Source of the DNA: Halanaerobium saccharolyticum
GTDB taxonomy: Bacteria > Bacillota > Halanaerobiia > Halanaerobiales > Halanaerobiaceae
Assembly (NCBI RefSeq): GCF_004362045.1
Contig: NZ_SNWX01000009.1
Location: 34,588-98,587 of the forward strand
Reading direction: 5' to 3'
DNA: 64,000 nucleotides
Both the position numbers and the translations under genes were made by a program. Positions 9,719-21,122 of this stretch are shown one piece after another. The notes beneath the pieces were generated by a model. The model saw only the letters and a list, made by a program, of their open reading frames with translations, searched no databases and was not told the origin of the DNA. Numbering within the stretch: position 1 is the stretch's first letter; each line of letters begins with the position of its first letter.

Positions 9719-10822
9719 ATGGCAAGCAAAGTATTTATGGCAGATATGAAGGCTTCATCTGGCAGCGAAAGTCTGGTAAATAAACTGGGGAAATTATTTT
9801 ATCAGGCCGGCTTCCACCAATTAATTGCAGAAGATGATTTTGTAGCGATTAAACAGCATTTTGGTGAACCGGGCAACACCGCTTTTATCAGACCGGTTTT
9901 TGCCAGGAAGATAGTTGAAATTTCAAAAAAATTAAAAGGTAAACCATTTTTGACTGATGCGAATACTCTTTATACTGGTCAGCGCTCAAATTCTGTGGAC
10001 CACTTAAATGCAGCTATAGCAAACGGCTTTGGTTATGCCACCGTCCAGGCACCAATTATTATTGCCGATGGACTCAAAGGTAAGGGTTCAACTGAGGTTG
10101 AAGTTAATCTTAAACATTTTGATAAAGTTCGTATTGCTTCGGAAATACTGGATGCTGATGTTCTGATCAGTCTGGCTCATTTTAAAGGCCACGAACTCTC
10201 CGGTTTTGGTGGAACATTTAAAAATATCGGGATGGGTCTCGGCAGCAGAGCCGGTAAGCAGATGATGCACTCTGCAGTCCTGCCGGAAATTACAGAATCA
10301 GAATGTATTAAATGTATGCAGTGTGTCAAACACTGCCCGGTAGATTGTATTACTATCAATGATCAGGAGAGCACAATCGATCATCAAATCTGTATTGGCT
10401 GTGGAGAATGTGTTGTTACCTGTCCGACAGATGCAATTGCTGTGGAATGGGAGTCCACCAGTGAAGGGATGGAAGAGCGTCAGGTAGAATTTACTTATGG
10501 TATTGTTAAAGATAGAAAAAATGTCTATATCAATTTTATCACCAATGTTTCTCCTGACTGTGACTGTGCCGGCTGGAGTGACCGTCCAATCGTTAATGAC
10601 ATCGGAATTTTAGCTTCTAAAGATCCGGTAGCTCTGGAGCAGGCTTCCCTGGATCTGGTTAACCAGGCTGAGCCGGTGGGGATGCTTGCAGACCAGGATT
10701 TAAAGCCTGGAGAAAATAAGTTTAAAGCAGTTCATCCAGATACTGATGGAGGAGTAAGGCAGATTGACTATGCTGCAGAAATTGGAATGGGCTCAAAAGA
10801 ATATGAATTGATTTCTCTGTAA
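9719..10822 (+). CDS. DUF362 protein with two [4Fe-4S] ferredoxin clusters
   Basis: The N-terminal 190 residues match the DUF362 layout (FMADMKASSG at the start, KPFLTDANTLYTGQRSNSVDH, DVLISLAHFKGHELSGFGGTFKNIGMG). Two ferredoxin motifs follow, CIKCMQCVKHCPVDC and CIGCGECVVTCPTDA (about residues 198-240). After these comes a second DUF362-like segment with NFITNVSPDCDCAGWSD. Such proteins are frequent in anaerobes and are thought to be cytoplasmic iron-sulfur redox proteins, but the reaction is unknown. The cysteines of CDCAG could bind a further metal. The ATG is preceded by GGGGGAG. It is monocistronic and ends at a strong hairpin. Confidence 0.85.
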   Translation: MASKVFMADMKASSGSESLVNKLGKLFYQAGFHQLIAEDDFVAIKQHFGEPGNTAFIRPVFARKIVEISKKLKGKPFLTDANTLYTGQRSNSVDHLNAAIANGFGYATVQAPIIIADGLKGKGSTEVEVNLKHFDKVRIASEILDADVLISLAHFKGHELSGFGGTFKNIGMGLGSRAGKQMMHSAVLPEITESECIKCMQCVKHCPVDCITINDQESTIDHQICIGCGECVVTCPTDAIAVEWESTSEGMEERQVEFTYGIVKDRKNVYINFITNVSPDCDCAGWSDRPIVNDIGILASKDPVALEQASLDLVNQAEPVGMLADQDLKPGENKFKAVHPDTDGGVRQIDYAAEIGMGSKEYELISL

Positions 10823-10833
10823 AATCTAAGCAG

Positions 10834-10926
10834 AAAGGTCAGACACCCGTGAATTTTGCAGGCAGCCGTTAAATGCTGCCAGCGCAAAATTAGACAAATC
10901 ATCTCGGGTGCCTGACCTTTTTTTGC
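10834..10926. terminator. Long nested hairpin terminator between convergent genes
   Basis: AAAGGTCAGACACCCG (10834-10849) pairs with CGGGTGCCTGACCTTT (10905-10920). Inside it ATTTTGC pairs with GCAAAAT, and GGCAGC with GCTGCC. TTTTTTT follows on the plus strand and an A-tract precedes it, so it can serve both directions. The GGTCAGACACC arm is of a kind often repeated in Firmicute genomes. Confidence 0.8.
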
Positions 10927-10934
10927 TTTTTTAC

Positions 10935-12053
10935 TTACTGCATAATCTCACTTTCTCCTAATTTATAATCGACAATTTCCAATTTATTCTTTACATCTAA
11001 ACCATATTTACAGGCTTTAAACTCAGCTGCTTTTTTTAACAAATCTGCTGCTTTTATTTCCAGCTTCTGATATCTCTCTTCTGCCAGTTTTTTATCGCCA
11101 AACCAGAAACGCAGGCGGTCCCGCAGAGCATAATCAGCAGGATTCCTGGGCCTTCCATCATACATCTGGCGGTCATAATAGCCTTCCATTCTAAATACGC
11201 CTTTTATGTTTTCTCCAAATTTTCGCGAAACACTACAGTCAGCACACTGGCGGCAGATATAGTCACCCAATTCTTCTGCGTTTTTAAATAATTCTTCCTT
11301 CTCCTCTGCAGTCATTGGCTCAAATTCTGCTGCCAGGTTGAGATCCATCTCGAGCATTTCTCTGCTATTCATCCCTGTCACAACTGCATCTATCGGCAGC
11401 GAAAAAACATAACGAAAAGCATCTTCAACATTCTGCCACAAAAACCCATCAGCCAGAGGTTTCATACAGAGTGTACCAATATTCCTTTCTCTAACTAAGG
11501 GCAGCAGTTTTTTTTCTAATCTGGGAAAGTTAAAGTTATCAAAATAATTAAAATGGGTCATCATCACTTCGAATTCACCTGTTTTTAAAGCTTCAATTAA
11601 AACATCCGGCTGGCCGTGACCGGTAATCCCAATATGTTTTACTTTTCCCATCTCTTTCGCCTTTTTTGCCGCTTCCAGTGAACCACCTGGTGCTAATATT
11701 GACTCTAAATCGGCCTTATCTCCTACACCATGCATAAAAATTATGTCAAGATGATCTGTCTGTAAGTTTTTTAGACTGCGATCTATTTCCTCCATCGCAC
11801 CTCCGGCATCCCTGACCCCGGTCTTGCTGGCCAGAATAATCTCATCCCGTCTCTTTTTTACTATTTCTCCAATTTTCTTTTCGGATTCTCCATCACCATA
11901 CGAAGCAGCTGTTTCCAGATAATTACCCCCATGATCTAAATAAGTATTTAATAAATCAGCAGCTCGATCAGCAGGGATTTCTATTAAGTGAAATCCTCCG
12001 AACCCCAGCAGACTAATTTCTAAACCAGTATTTCCCAGACTTCTTTTTTTCAT
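10935..12053 (-). CDS. Aldo/keto reductase with C-terminal cysteine-rich extension
   Basis: An NAD(P)H-dependent (beta/alpha)8-barrel oxidoreductase. The start KKRSLGNTGLEISLLGFGGFHL, the catalytic-loop segment NYLETAASYGDGESEKKIGE (Asn/Tyr region) and IILASKTGVRD follow the family order. The strand with HLDIIFMHGVGD and the later ITGHGQPDVLIEALK also fit. After about residue 265 a segment with CRQCADCS is the shortened cysteine motif of the subfamily that usually carries a C-terminal 4Fe-4S site; here only three closely spaced cysteines are evident. Substrate unknown. AGAGGGGGA precedes the ATG. The downstream end abuts the convergent terminator. Confidence 0.85.
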   Translation of the reverse strand: MKKRSLGNTGLEISLLGFGGFHLIEIPADRAADLLNTYLDHGGNYLETAASYGDGESEKKIGEIVKKRRDEIILASKTGVRDAGGAMEEIDRSLKNLQTDHLDIIFMHGVGDKADLESILAPGGSLEAAKKAKEMGKVKHIGITGHGQPDVLIEALKTGEFEVMMTHFNYFDNFNFPRLEKKLLPLVRERNIGTLCMKPLADGFLWQNVEDAFRYVFSLPIDAVVTGMNSREMLEMDLNLAAEFEPMTAEEKEELFKNAEELGDYICRQCADCSVSRKFGENIKGVFRMEGYYDRQMYDGRPRNPADYALRDRLRFWFGDKKLAEERYQKLEIKAADLLKKAAEFKACKYGLDVKNKLEIVDYKLGESEIMQ

Positions 12054-12144
12054 TTTAATTTCCCCCTCTTAACAATAATTTAATTGAATATTTTTTATAA
12101 GTATGAATTAGATAAATCAAAGTTTAACCATTATTTTGTCTTAA

Positions 12145-15100
12145 TTAGTTCTGCAATTTTACTTTAAATGTTTTTATTTCGTAGGGCTTTATTTCAAACT
12201 CAAAGGAAGTGGATTCTGCTGCAATTTTAGTCGTCTCTTTTTCCATCAAATTACATTCGCTTACTTCTTTCAGTTCTCGCCCCAGATCAACTCTAACTTT
12301 TTCTCGGCGACTGCCATATTCATAAAATCTCAAAATCAAATCATCACTGGCTTCTGCTTTTTTAACTGTCTCCAAAATTGTACTGGCTGAATCAACATCT
12401 ACAAATGATTTCTGCTGCGGCTGCTCACCAGATTCGCTCTGAGCAATTACAGTTTTCAGAGGATAATTCAACTCATAGGCTTCTTTTGTGGTCCCGGCCT
12501 CAAACCAGTCACCACCATGGGGATAAAGGCTGTAGGTAAAACTGTGCTGACCCTGATCAGCCTCTGGATCGGGATCAATACCTGATTTAATCAGACTCAA
12601 CCGCATTGTTTGATCTTTAATATCATGTCCATATTTACAGTCATTTAAAAGACTGACTCCATAATCTCTTTCGGAAAGATCCACCCATTTCTGGCCCACA
12701 GTTTCGAACTTAGCATAATCCCAGCTTGTATTCCAGTGAGTGCTCCGCTCAACATTACCAAATTGAATCTCATAGGTAGCTGTCGTACTGCGAACATCGA
12801 CCGGGAAAGCAGTTTTCAGCAGGATCTGTTCTTCCTGCCAGTCCACATCTGTTTTAAAATCTATTCGCCTCTGATTGGCATAAACAATCATCTGCTGTGA
12901 AATTGTAGAATCTAAAAACTTCCATTCTAAATTAACCACTATTCTCTCCGCTTGTTTATCTATTTTCATCTTCTGCAGCTGGTCAACTGGATACTCTTTT
13001 TCTTGATAATAAATATCTATATCCCAGGCATTATACTGCATTGGTCGATCCTCAAAGGCCTGCAGCAGGTTGGCTTTTTTCCCTTCAGGTATTATTTCCC
13101 GCCGGAACTGTCGGTCATAGATTGAAATAATCTGGCCCTGCTCATTCAGCTTAATTCTATAATACCTATTTTCAATTAGATTTTTTTCTGGTTCTAATTT
13201 GAGCAGATTTTTTCTTCCTGCTTCACCAACTTCCTGAGCTTTACTTTTGGCAGTTAAATAATTGATCTGGCTTTTTTTGAAATCAGCTTCTTTTTGAGCC
13301 TCGATTTCAGCTTCCAGTTTCAGGCCCTCACTGCTTTCTACAATATTATAGGCTTTATAACCGCTGGCAGGTAGATCATCAATCATGATTTCTCGTCCAT
13401 CAAATTCAATATAACCCGAGCGCTGCCAGGGCAGAGAATTAAAAACAACCAGTTTCTTTTCCTCACCCTTTATCTGAGCTGCAATTTTTTTCAGACCGCT
13501 GTCTAATTCAGCTGCTGCAGTATTGAAAAGTTCTTTGAATTCCGCCGCACTATCCTGATAAACTTCCTTAATTGAGGAGCCGGGCAAAATATCATGAAAC
13601 TGATTTTTAAGCAGAACTTCCCAGTTTTCGCTCAGTTTTTGAGCGGGATAATCCAGCTCAGCTTCTAACGCTGCAAAAGACCTGAATAACTCTGTGTCAT
13701 GGAGCAGAATTTCTGCTTTTCTGTTATTTTTTTTGATTTCCGCCTGAGAGGTATATGTACCGCGGTGATATTCCAGATAGAGCTCACCATCCCAGACAGG
13801 TAAATCCTTATTCTCACTCACTCTTTCTGCCAGCCGGGAAAAGTAAGCTTCAGCACTGCCAAATTTAATTTTGGGTAAACCCGGAATCTGCTGCATGTTT
13901 TTGCCTGTTTCAATCATTTTGCGGGTTGGACCTCCACCACCATCTCCCCAGCCGTAAGCTAAGAGCAGCTGATCATTAATATCTTTCTGCTGATAATTAT
14001 CCCAGCTGCCTTTGACTGACTCCGGATTTAAAAGTCCGTTGTAAGTATAGAAGGGTTCGTCATTATTAACTTCGGGAGTTGTAATAAAATGGGTCAGAAC
14101 TTCTGTCCCATCAATGCCCCGCCACTTAAAGGTATCATATTCCGGCCGGTTAAACTGACTCCAGCTGATCTTGGTGGTCATAAAATACTCCATTCCGCTT
14201 TTTTTAATTATCTGGGGCAGGGCCCAGGAATAGCCAAAAACATCAGGCAGCCAGAGTATATTCCAGTCCAGATCAAATTCTTCTTTAACAAATCGCTGTC
14301 CATGCAGAAATTGCCTGACCAGAGACTCACCTGAAGTAAGATTGCAGTCTGCTTCGACCCACATTCCACCGGTAACTTCCCACTTTCCTGCTTTTATCTT
14401 TTCTTTAATTTTTTTATAGATTTCGGGATAGTCTTCCTTGATAAATTTATATAGCTGAGGACTTGACTGGACAAAAGTGTAGTCCGGATATTCGTCCATC
14501 AGTTTTAAAACTGTAGAAAATGTGCGGGCAGTTTTTTCTCTTGTGTGCAGCAGCCGCCAGAGCCAGGCTACATCGATATGAGAATGGCCGACTGCGGTTA
14601 TCTGAGGTAAATTTGATTCTGACTTTAGCCCTGCCAGTGAATCTTTGAGATATTGATTGGCTTCAGCTGCAGTCTGCAGAAATTCTTTTGAACCGGGCTT
14701 CCTGAAATCAATGATATTGAAAGCCTGATTAAGTTTGTTTAAAAGTTTATGTCTCAGGTTTTCACCTGCAGCCACTGCTGCTATTGTCTGTTTGAGTGTC
14801 TCTGCCAGCCGGTAAAATTCTTCTACATTTTTATCTCTATAAACAAGGGCCGCCTTTTTAAACTGCTGTTTTTCTGTTCCGGGACCGCTGAATGCTTTAA
14901 CTGCTATCTCTAAACTATTATTTTCCATTTCTTTTCTGCTTAACTTGACCAGAGAATGATTGCGGTCCAGCCCCTGTAGAGCTCTGCCATTTAAATAAAG
15001 CAGGGATTCAGATCCACTTAAACCGCCGGAATGACCCTGGCCGGGTATGATTTCTAAATAAATATTTCCCTGCAGTTCTTTCCAGCTTTCAGGTACTGCA

Positions 15101-15312
15101 ATCCCGGCTCTAAACCAGCAGCTTTTATCTTTTCCTCCCCAGCTTGCTCCAACATTAAAATCTTCTCCTGCAAGTTTTGTAAAATCAGGCAGAGATTTAT
15201 TCTGAATGCTGGCTGGATATTTTTTGAAATTCTCAATCGCTATTTCTTTCTGGTTTAAGACTGATTTTAAATCTTTTAAATATCTTTCAATTTTTCCTGT
15301 TTTAAAAAACAA
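12145..15312 (-). CDS. Alpha-mannosidase, glycoside hydrolase family 38
   Basis: A zinc-dependent retaining exo-alpha-mannosidase of about 1,055 residues, typical for bacterial GH38. Zinc ligands are in VGHSHIDVAWLWR (His and Asp, around residue 245) and the nucleophile aspartate in WLPDVFGYSWALP (around residue 355). FHDILPGSSIKEVYQD (around residue 600) supplies the second conserved His/Asp region, and the C-terminal half is the beta-rich GH38 domain. No signal peptide, so it acts on imported oligosaccharides or intracellular glycans in the cytoplasm. A GTG at 15321 lies against the AGAGGAA ribosome binding site; the TTG at 15312, nine bases away, is the better start. The aldo/keto reductase follows 91 bases downstream. 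Confidence 0.93.
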   Translation of the reverse strand: MFFKTGKIERYLKDLKSVLNQKEIAIENFKKYPASIQNKSLPDFTKLAGEDFNVGASWGGKDKSCWFRAGIAVPESWKELQGNIYLEIIPGQGHSGGLSGSESLLYLNGRALQGLDRNHSLVKLSRKEMENNSLEIAVKAFSGPGTEKQQFKKAALVYRDKNVEEFYRLAETLKQTIAAVAAGENLRHKLLNKLNQAFNIIDFRKPGSKEFLQTAAEANQYLKDSLAGLKSESNLPQITAVGHSHIDVAWLWRLLHTREKTARTFSTVLKLMDEYPDYTFVQSSPQLYKFIKEDYPEIYKKIKEKIKAGKWEVTGGMWVEADCNLTSGESLVRQFLHGQRFVKEEFDLDWNILWLPDVFGYSWALPQIIKKSGMEYFMTTKISWSQFNRPEYDTFKWRGIDGTEVLTHFITTPEVNNDEPFYTYNGLLNPESVKGSWDNYQQKDINDQLLLAYGWGDGGGGPTRKMIETGKNMQQIPGLPKIKFGSAEAYFSRLAERVSENKDLPVWDGELYLEYHRGTYTSQAEIKKNNRKAEILLHDTELFRSFAALEAELDYPAQKLSENWEVLLKNQFHDILPGSSIKEVYQDSAAEFKELFNTAAAELDSGLKKIAAQIKGEEKKLVVFNSLPWQRSGYIEFDGREIMIDDLPASGYKAYNIVESSEGLKLEAEIEAQKEADFKKSQINYLTAKSKAQEVGEAGRKNLLKLEPEKNLIENRYYRIKLNEQGQIISIYDRQFRREIIPEGKKANLLQAFEDRPMQYNAWDIDIYYQEKEYPVDQLQKMKIDKQAERIVVNLEWKFLDSTISQQMIVYANQRRIDFKTDVDWQEEQILLKTAFPVDVRSTTATYEIQFGNVERSTHWNTSWDYAKFETVGQKWVDLSERDYGVSLLNDCKYGHDIKDQTMRLSLIKSGIDPDPEADQGQHSFTYSLYPHGGDWFEAGTTKEAYELNYPLKTVIAQSESGEQPQQKSFVDVDSASTILETVKKAEASDDLILRFYEYGSRREKVRVDLGRELKEVSECNLMEKETTKIAAESTSFEFEIKPYEIKTFKVKLQN

Positions 15313-15458
15313 TGTTATCACTTCCTCTAGTAGGGATTAATATATATTTATTGGCTGAGGCAACAAATTCCTGATAAAAATTATAATACTCAAATTACAA
15401 TATATTCGTAAATTTATTTAAAAAATAATTAATTGATTCATTTTTTTGAACTGCAGTT

Positions 15459-15907
15459 TCAATTGAGCAAATTTTGTATATATAAATCATCTATACCCAT
15501 ATCATTATCTAAAAATACCTGCACTTCCTTTTTCTCTACCGGTTTTGTGATTTTAGAAAACCCGTCTGGATCACGATGGACTAAAAAAAGATTCTGCAGA
15601 TCAATATATTTAATCAGTTCCAGGCTTTATTCTTATCTTCTATTATATTTTTCAATACAATTGCCAGATTTTCACCATCTTCTTCTAACTCAGCTTTTCC
15701 AGTTATTGGAGTTGCTTTTTTAGATAATAATGGATTAATATTATAAATTGAGATTCCACCTAAAATTTCTCTGAGTGACCTCTCAATAATAAAAGCGAAA
15801 GGTGTTTCTAAATTCAATTGCAAATTGATATTTACTCTCGTAAGCTTCTCTGCAGAGCAAATTATTCTCATTTTCTTTTTCAATTTTCTGTATATTAGGG
15901 CGATCAA
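15459..15907 (-). pseudogene. Remnant of an AAA-15/RecF-like ATPase gene
   Basis: The minus strand carries a fragment reading LETPFAFIIERSLREILGGI and ATPITGKAELEEDGENLAIVLKNI, then stops after NKAWN at 15614. In another frame (about 15620 to the stop at 15459) the sequence continues ELIKYIDLQNLFLVHRDPDG and ends FLDNDMGIDDLYIQNLLN. These look like a middle and the extreme C-terminus of the AAA-15 predicted ATPases (an SMC/RecF-like fold). The P-loop part and the region between the pieces are missing, and the junction is out of frame. It is therefore a decayed gene. The family assignment is from recognisable wording of the segments only. Confidence 0.6.
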
Positions 15908-15936
15908 AAATCTATTACCTTCATTATATCACAATA

Positions 15937-15970
15937 AGAAAAAAATGACAGCTCCCGGAGGGACTGCCAT
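15937..15970 (-). terminator. Rho-independent terminator of cysE
   Basis: On the minus strand TGGCAGTCCC and GGGAGCTGTCA form a stem with a three-base loop and one bulged G, followed by TTTTTTT. It lies 17 bases beyond the cysE stop codon. Confidence 0.85.
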
Positions 15971-15986
15971 TAAGATTAACTCTATT

Positions 15987-16643
15987 TTAACCTGCATCTT
16001 CAAATGAATCCTTATCTAAGATTTCTTGCTTTAGTTTTGAAAATTCTTTCTCTAATTCTAAAAGTTGATCGCGAACTGGATCCGGTAGATCGGCATGAGC
16101 AAGATCTCTTTCTGGATGAACTCGGCGGCCATCACGGGTCACAACTCTGCCTGGAATACCAACAACGGTAGAATTTTCATCTACATCTTTTAAAACCACA
16201 GAGCCAGCTCCAATTTTAGCATCATCACCAATTTTAATTGAGCCGAGCACTTTTGCCCCGGCGCCAATAACAACATTATTGCCGATAGTAGGATGACGTT
16301 TGCCTCTTTCTTTGCCGGTTCCTCCCAGGGTGACTCCCTGATAAAGAGTTACATTATCACCGATTTCGGTGGTTTCTCCAATCACTACTCCCATTCCGTG
16401 ATCAATAAAAAAACCACAGCCAATCTCTGCTCCGGGGTGAATTTCAATTCCGGTTAAAAAACGGGCCAGCTGTGAAATCAAACGGGGAATGGTCCTCAGC
16501 CCTTTACTGTACAGCCAGTGCGAAAAACGATGAAACAGCAGTGCATGCAGACCTGAATAGGCTAAAATTACCTCCAGCAAATTATCAGTTGCTGGATCTC
16601 TATCAAAAATTGCCTGAATATCACATTTTAATCTTTTAAACAT
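15987..16643 (-). CDS. cysE: Serine O-acetyltransferase
   Basis: Acetylates L-serine with acetyl-CoA, the first step of cysteine synthesis, supplying CysK. The N-terminal helical part ([18 protein letters not shown]) is followed by the left-handed beta-helix of hexapeptide repeats. It contains the catalytic [46 protein letters not shown] and [11 protein letters not shown]. At 218 aa it is the shorter Gram-positive type. The C-terminal tail is charged and lacks the DGSGI-type end, so complex formation with CysK cannot be asserted. GGGGGTGGGA precedes the ATG. It is the last gene of the purB-purA-purD direction, 188 bases after purD with an inverted repeat between them. Confidence 0.93.
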   Translation of the reverse strand: MFKRLKCDIQAIFDRDPATDNLLEVILAYSGLHALLFHRFSHWLYSKGLRTIPRLISQLARFLTGIEIHPGAEIGCGFFIDHGMGVVIGETTEIGDNVTLYQGVTLGGTGKERGKRHPTIGNNVVIGAGAKVLGSIKIGDDAKIGAGSVVLKDVDENSTVVGIPGRVVTRDGRRVHPERDLAHADLPDPVRDQLLELEKEFSKLKQEILDKDSFEDAG

Positions 16644-16728
16644 TAATTTCCCACCCCCAGAGAACGAGAATAGTTGAGAGGTAACAGATACCTTTCAGTT
16701 TTATATCGGTCGGTTTTATAAAAATTCG

Positions 16729-16763
16729 GGGTCAGATACAATAATTAGATTCGTACCGGACCC
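16729..16763 (-). repeat. Imperfect inverted repeat between purD and cysE
   Basis: GGGTCAGATAC (16729-16739) pairs with GTACCGGACCC (16753-16763) at nine of eleven positions. It resembles the arms of the hairpin at 10834. On the minus strand it is followed by CGAATTTTTATAAAA, so it may weaken read-through from purD into cysE. Confidence 0.4.
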
Positions 16764-16831
16764 TGTCTTTAAATCCGAGTTTTAAACTCAGCTTTATTAT
16801 ACTAATTTAAAGCGATAAATGCAAGGATTAT

Positions 16832-18124
16832 TTATTCAACAGGAGCCTGTGGGACATCTGGGATAGTAAATCCAATGTCAGTTCTGTAGTGCATATCTTT
16901 AAAATTCACTTCCTCGATGTAATCATAGACAGTATTAATAACACTCAGTATACCCTCTCCAACTACTGTCATTCCCAGCACACGGCCTCTATCAGTATAA
17001 TATTTTCCGTTTTCCAGACGCGTACCGGAGTGAAATACAAGTAAGTCATCATGGTATTTTAGATTTTCTAAACCTTTGATTTCATAACCGGAGGCATAGG
17101 TTAAAGGATAACCTGCAGAGGCAAGAACCACACAGACTGCGTCACTCCCGTAAATTTCAATCTCTTTTTTATATTTCAATTTTACATCATTTGTCATCTG
17201 CATCAGCTCCAGCAGATCTTCTGCCAGCAGCGGCATAATAACCTGAGTTTCGGGGTCCCCAAAACGGGCATTATAATCAATTACTTCCGGGCCATTTTCT
17301 GTTAAAATAATCCCCACATGCAGAACCCCTCTGTAATCAATACCTTCACTGTTAAGAGCGTGGAGAGTCGGCCTTAAAATTTCCCGGCAGATCTGCTCCA
17401 TCATTTCCTGATCTACATAAGGTGAGGGTGAGTAAGAACCCATTCCACCTGTATTGGGACCTTCTTCTCCCTCAAATACAGCTTTATGTTCTCTGGTGCT
17501 GGTTACCGGCAAAATAGTCTGACCATCTGTCAGAGCAAAAATCGAAACATCTTCTCCTTCAATGAAATCCTCAACTACAATTCTATCCCCGGCATCTCCA
17601 AAGGCTTTATCTTCCATAATGCGAGCAACAGCATCCTGGGCAGCCTGGTAATTAGAAGCAACAATTACTCCTTTGCCACCTGCCAGGCCATTTGCCTTAA
17701 CAACAAGTGGATATTTGGCATTTTCCAGATAATTAAGCGCAGTATCCGGGTCAGTAAAGACCTCATATTCACCTGTAGGTATATTATATTTATCCAGTAT
17801 TTCCTTGGCAAAAGCTTTACTGCCTTCCAGCAGAGCAGCCTGTTTTTTCGGTCCGAAGATCGGCAGTCCCCGCTCGACAAAATAATCGACAATTCCTGCT
17901 ACCAGCGGCTCCTCGGGGCCAACTACAGTCATACCGATTCCATTTTCCTGAGCAAAGTCAGCTAAAGCCTCTATCTCATCTGCGTCTATATCAACTCGTT
18001 CTGCGATTTCTAACATTCCATCATTACCTGGAGCAGCAAAAATTTTATCTACATTTTCGCTCTGATAAAGCTTCCAGGCTAAGGCATGTTCTCTGCCTCC
18101 GTCTCCTACAATTAATACCTTCAT
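16832..18124 (-). CDS. purD: Phosphoribosylamine-glycine ligase (GAR synthetase)
   Basis: An ATP-grasp enzyme of de novo purine synthesis joining phosphoribosylamine and glycine. The start MKVLIVGDGGREHALAWKL is the family N-terminus, VKANGLAGGKGVIVA is an ATP-binding segment, and EGPNTGGMGSYSP is the PROSITE-type signature. FGDPETQVIMPLL follows. Length 430 aa is normal. GAGGAGG lies six bases before the ATG. purA is 23 bases upstream, so the two are co-transcribed. The other ring-building pur genes are not here; only purB, purA and purD are together. Confidence 0.96.
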   Translation of the reverse strand: MKVLIVGDGGREHALAWKLYQSENVDKIFAAPGNDGMLEIAERVDIDADEIEALADFAQENGIGMTVVGPEEPLVAGIVDYFVERGLPIFGPKKQAALLEGSKAFAKEILDKYNIPTGEYEVFTDPDTALNYLENAKYPLVVKANGLAGGKGVIVASNYQAAQDAVARIMEDKAFGDAGDRIVVEDFIEGEDVSIFALTDGQTILPVTSTREHKAVFEGEEGPNTGGMGSYSPSPYVDQEMMEQICREILRPTLHALNSEGIDYRGVLHVGIILTENGPEVIDYNARFGDPETQVIMPLLAEDLLELMQMTNDVKLKYKKEIEIYGSDAVCVVLASAGYPLTYASGYEIKGLENLKYHDDLLVFHSGTRLENGKYYTDRGRVLGMTVVGEGILSVINTVYDYIEEVNFKDMHYRTDIGFTIPDVPQAPVE

Positions 18125-18147
18125 AACCGATCCTCCTCATCGTATAT

Positions 18148-19419
<1,272 letters not shown>

Positions 19420-19702
19420 TTAATTTCTCTCCTCACATATTCATTAATTTAAAACTTCTCAATTCTACTCATTAAATCAATTTATCATTATCAAATTATT
19501 TTAAGCTATTTTGAAATAACTCTGTCAGCAATTTAATCTAAATAAATAATTTAGTTTTTAGCTGTCCACTTCTCAGCTCTTAACTATAGTTTAACAAATA
19601 TTTACCAGAAGTGCATCCTTTAATTTGAGATGCACCAGTTTAGGCGGCTTAAAATTAGCTAATATCCAGCAAATAACATGCTTTATCTAAAACCAGCCCC
19701 CT

Positions 19703-20998
19703 TTAGAGCAGACCGGTCCGCTGAAAAATTTGATCAATATTTTTTAGATATGCCTGCCAGTCAAAAATCTGGTCAAGCTCTGCTTCAGTTAGATATTCAG
19801 TGATTTCTTCATCCTCTGAGATCAGCTTTCTGTAGTCTGTTTTTTCTTCCCAGGCTGTCATCGCATTCCGCTGGGCCAGCTCATATGCTTCCTCGCGGCG
19901 CAGACCTTTTTCTACCAGGGCCAGCATCAAACGCTGAGAAAAGGTGAGTCCCAGTGTTTTTTCCAGATTGAGCTGCATATTATCCTCATTGACTACCAGT
20001 TCTTCCATTACTCCTTTAAATTTATGCAGCATATAATCCAGCAGAACTGCACTGTCAGGCAGAATTACCCTCTCAACTGAAGAATGGGTCAAATCCCTTT
20101 CGTGCCAGAGAGTCACATTTTCTAGGGCAGGGACTACATTGCCGCGGATTACCCGGGCCAGCCCGCTTAAGCGCTCACAGACAATTGGATTCTTTTTGTG
20201 AGGCATGGCTGAAGAACCTTTCTGTCCCTTGCGGAAGCCTTCTTCCACCTCCAGAATATCGGTCCGCTGCAGGTTTCTAATTTCAGTCGCAAATTTTTCT
20301 ATAGAAGCTGCTGCCAGGGCAATTCTTTCGATAAAATCTGCATGGCGGTCCCGCTGCAGAATCTGGGAGCTGACCTTTGCGTTTTTAAGCCCCAGGATCT
20401 GACAGACTTTTTTTTCTACTTCTGGATCAATGGTGGCAAAAGTACCGACAGCACCCGAAATCTGACCAACAGCCACAACTTCCTCCAGCTGCTTAAAACG
20501 AGTAATCTGCCTCTCAATTTCCTGATACCAGTTTAAGACTTTCAGTCCCCAGGTAATCGGCTCAGCGTGAACCCCGTGGGTCCGGCCAACCATAATTGTA
20601 TCTTTAGCAGCCAGAGCTTTCTGGCCCAGTGTCTGCTTTAAATTCTTTAGATCCTCCAGAATTAACTGACAGGCCTGCTGCATCTGCATCGCCCGGGCAG
20701 TATCCTTAATATCTGAGGAGGTCACTCCTTCGTGGATAAAACGGGACTCAGCTCCCAGATTTTCCGAAATCCCCTCAATAAAGGCAATCATATCATGACG
20801 GGTTTCAGCTTCAATTTCCTTAATCCGCTTTAGATCTACCTGCGCTTCCTGCTCAACTTTCTCAGCTGCACTATCTGGAATTTCTCCCAGCTCGGCTCTA
20901 GCCTTTAAAATAGCAATTTCAATCTCAAGCCAGATCTCATATTTTCTCTCCTCACTCCAGACATTTTCCATCTCTGCCCGGCTGTACCTTGAAAGCAT
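19703..20998 (-). CDS. purB: Adenylosuccinate lyase
   Basis: A fumarase-superfamily enzyme cleaving SAICAR and adenylosuccinate in purine synthesis. The signature GSSAMPHKKNPIVCERLSG holds the mobile catalytic serine loop near residue 262. The second conserved region TSSDIKDTARAMQ (residue ~95) and VGRTHGVHAEPITWG (the catalytic His region, residue ~140) are also present. 431 aa is standard. AGAGGGAG precedes the ATG. It is the promoter-proximal gene of purB-purA-purD. The 283-base gap to purA holds only a short GTGCATC/GATGCAC hairpin (19611-19635) and no second clear promoter. Confidence 0.97.
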   Translation of the reverse strand: MLSRYSRAEMENVWSEERKYEIWLEIEIAILKARAELGEIPDSAAEKVEQEAQVDLKRIKEIEAETRHDMIAFIEGISENLGAESRFIHEGVTSSDIKDTARAMQMQQACQLILEDLKNLKQTLGQKALAAKDTIMVGRTHGVHAEPITWGLKVLNWYQEIERQITRFKQLEEVVAVGQISGAVGTFATIDPEVEKKVCQILGLKNAKVSSQILQRDRHADFIERIALAAASIEKFATEIRNLQRTDILEVEEGFRKGQKGSSAMPHKKNPIVCERLSGLARVIRGNVVPALENVTLWHERDLTHSSVERVILPDSAVLLDYMLHKFKGVMEELVVNEDNMQLNLEKTLGLTFSQRLMLALVEKGLRREEAYELAQRNAMTAWEEKTDYRKLISEDEEITEYLTEAELDQIFDWQAYLKNIDQIFQRTGLL

Positions 20999-21122
20999 AA
21001 ATAATCTCCCTCTCTTTTTTCCTTAATTAGATTAATTTTCTTTAATAATAAATATCAGGCTTATTTCAGCAATTTAGCTGCTGATAGGCCGATAATTTTG
21101 ATATTCTCTTTTTTTCAGTTTA

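Noticed and set aside
19611..19635. Terminator between purB and purA
   Set aside because: The GTGCATC/GATGCAC hairpin is short and not followed by T-residues on the minus strand.
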